From the NCBI GenBank assembly GCA_022564935.1, contig JADFKM010000047.1, positions 1 to 15,359 of the forward strand: DNA of 15,359 bases, read 5' to 3'. Positions 14,734 to 15,359 of this stretch are shown piece by piece. Under the pieces are notes generated by a model. That model searched no databases and had not been told where the DNA came from. It saw nothing but the letters and a program-made list of their open reading frames with translations. The stretch comes from Candidatus Dadabacteria bacterium (GTDB lineage Bacteria > Desulfobacterota_D > UBA1144 > Nemesobacterales > JADFKM01). Each line of letters begins with the position of its first letter. The stretch's first letter is position 1. The position numbers and the translations under genes are program-made.

Positions 14734-15359
14734 ATGTCCTCAGGAGTGGACAGGCGGGCCCCGCGACGGGTCGGTCGGCGTGAGATGCTGCGCGGTGCGG
14801 CGGCGGCCGGTGCGGCGGTGAGCGTGGCTTCTCGAACGGACGTAAGCCGGGCGGCGGATCGCGCCCCACGGTTCATCGACGTACACAACCACCCGTACTG
14901 GCTCGGCCACAACGCCGAGAAGATGGTGGCCAACATGGACCGGTACGGAATCGCCAAAACGTGGCTGCTGAGCTGGGAGTGCCCGGACCACGAACGCAGC
15001 CCGTCGTATCACCGGTCGTTGAACCCCGAAGGACGCGGCATTCTCTTCTCCGACGTCGTGCGAATCGTCGAGCGGTATCCGGATCGGTTCATTCCCGCCT
15101 GGGCACCCGACCCCCGGCATCCGTCGACGCGCGATCGACTCACCGCCGCCGTCAAGATCCACGGCGTGCGGGTGTACGGCGAGATGAAGCTGCGCATGAC
15201 GTACGACAGCCCGGACGCGCTGTCGATCTTTCGGCTCTGCGGCGAGCTGGGCCTGCCGGTGCTCTTTCATCTCGACGTCACGTTGCCGCGCGGACGGCCG
15301 GTGAGGAACTGGCAGTACTGGTATGGCGGGCACATCGACGCGGTCGAGCGGGCGCTCAA
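14734..15359 (+). CDS. Tat-exported amidohydrolase-family protein, C-terminus beyond the window edge
   Basis: The frame is open from the ATG at 14734 to the right edge (208 codons). AAAGGA at 14722-14727 lies six bases upstream. The N-terminus carries a twin-arginine signal: GRREMLRG at 14-21 followed by AAAAGAAVSVA, so export in folded form is expected. The mature part begins with FIDVHNHPYW, whose H51-N-H53 is the HxH metal-binding pair of the amidohydrolase-2 TIM barrel. IHGVRVYGEMKLRM (around 149-162) and LGLPVLFHLDV continue the barrel, the latter His being a likely third ligand. The reaction is unknown; relatives include hydrolases and decarboxylases. Arginine is nearly all CGN, matching the transposase rather than the left part of the window. 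Confidence 0.8.
   Translation, partial: MSSGVDRRAPRRVGRREMLRGAAAAGAAVSVASRTDVSRAADRAPRFIDVHNHPYWLGHNAEKMVANMDRYGIAKTWLLSWECPDHERSPSYHRSLNPEGRGILFSDVVRIVERYPDRFIPAWAPDPRHPSTRDRLTAAVKIHGVRVYGEMKLRMTYDSPDALSIFRLCGELGLPVLFHLDVTLPRGRPVRNWQYWYGGHIDAVERAL

Noticed and set aside
14586-14957. Minus-strand frame ending MTNDEARMTKE
   Set aside because: It is made of the AATGACG repeat and the antisense of the amidohydrolase; such repeat-derived frames are common false calls.

Overview
The window joins two kinds of DNA. Positions 1 to about 12,970 read as ordinary chromosome of a Gram-negative bacterium: moderate GC, dense genes, heavy use of AGG/AGA arginine codons, and short sigma70-like promoters. 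The gene set (smpB, ssrA, rph, rdgB, pyrG, an RNase II/R-family exonuclease, a site-2 protease, gltA, gloA) does not fix the phylum. A Desulfobacterota- or Dadabacteria-like lineage is my guess, not a demonstration. From about 13,300 to the right edge the DNA looks planctomycete-like: CGN arginine codons, a truncated ISKra4-family transposase, the tail of an aspartic protease, AATGACG repeats, and a Tat-exported amidohydrolase.

Layout. 1-902 (minus) is a secreted PgaB-like glycoside hydrolase, cut by the edge. 972-1869 holds smpB and ssrA (tmRNA, proposed tag AEPINQLAA) with a strong terminator. 2215-5388 holds rph, rdgB and pyrG. A terminator and a new promoter precede the RNB exonuclease (5486-7525). 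A membrane metalloprotease (7723-8634) and citrate synthase (9048-10334) follow, each with its own promoter. On the minus strand lie gloA and a small unknown gene. After a 700-base gap come a hotdog-fold thioesterase and a small unknown gene. At 13060-14268 one open frame fuses a beta-barrel fragment to a transposase that has lost its N-terminus. The rest is planctomycete-like.

How the genes work together. SmpB and tmRNA rescue stalled ribosomes; RNase PH and the RNB exonuclease trim or degrade RNA 3' ends; RdgB removes non-canonical nucleotides and PyrG makes CTP. This is a housekeeping cluster for RNA quality control and nucleotide pools. Several genes have a -10-like box so close to the start codon, without a Shine-Dalgarno, that leaderless or very short-leader mRNAs seem likely; smpB is the clearest case.

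Main caution: the change of character near 12,970-13,311, with an in-frame fusion of two unrelated proteins, could be gene transfer, but a metagenomic assembly chimera is at least as likely. I found no convincing new defence system, CRISPR array or other novel system.
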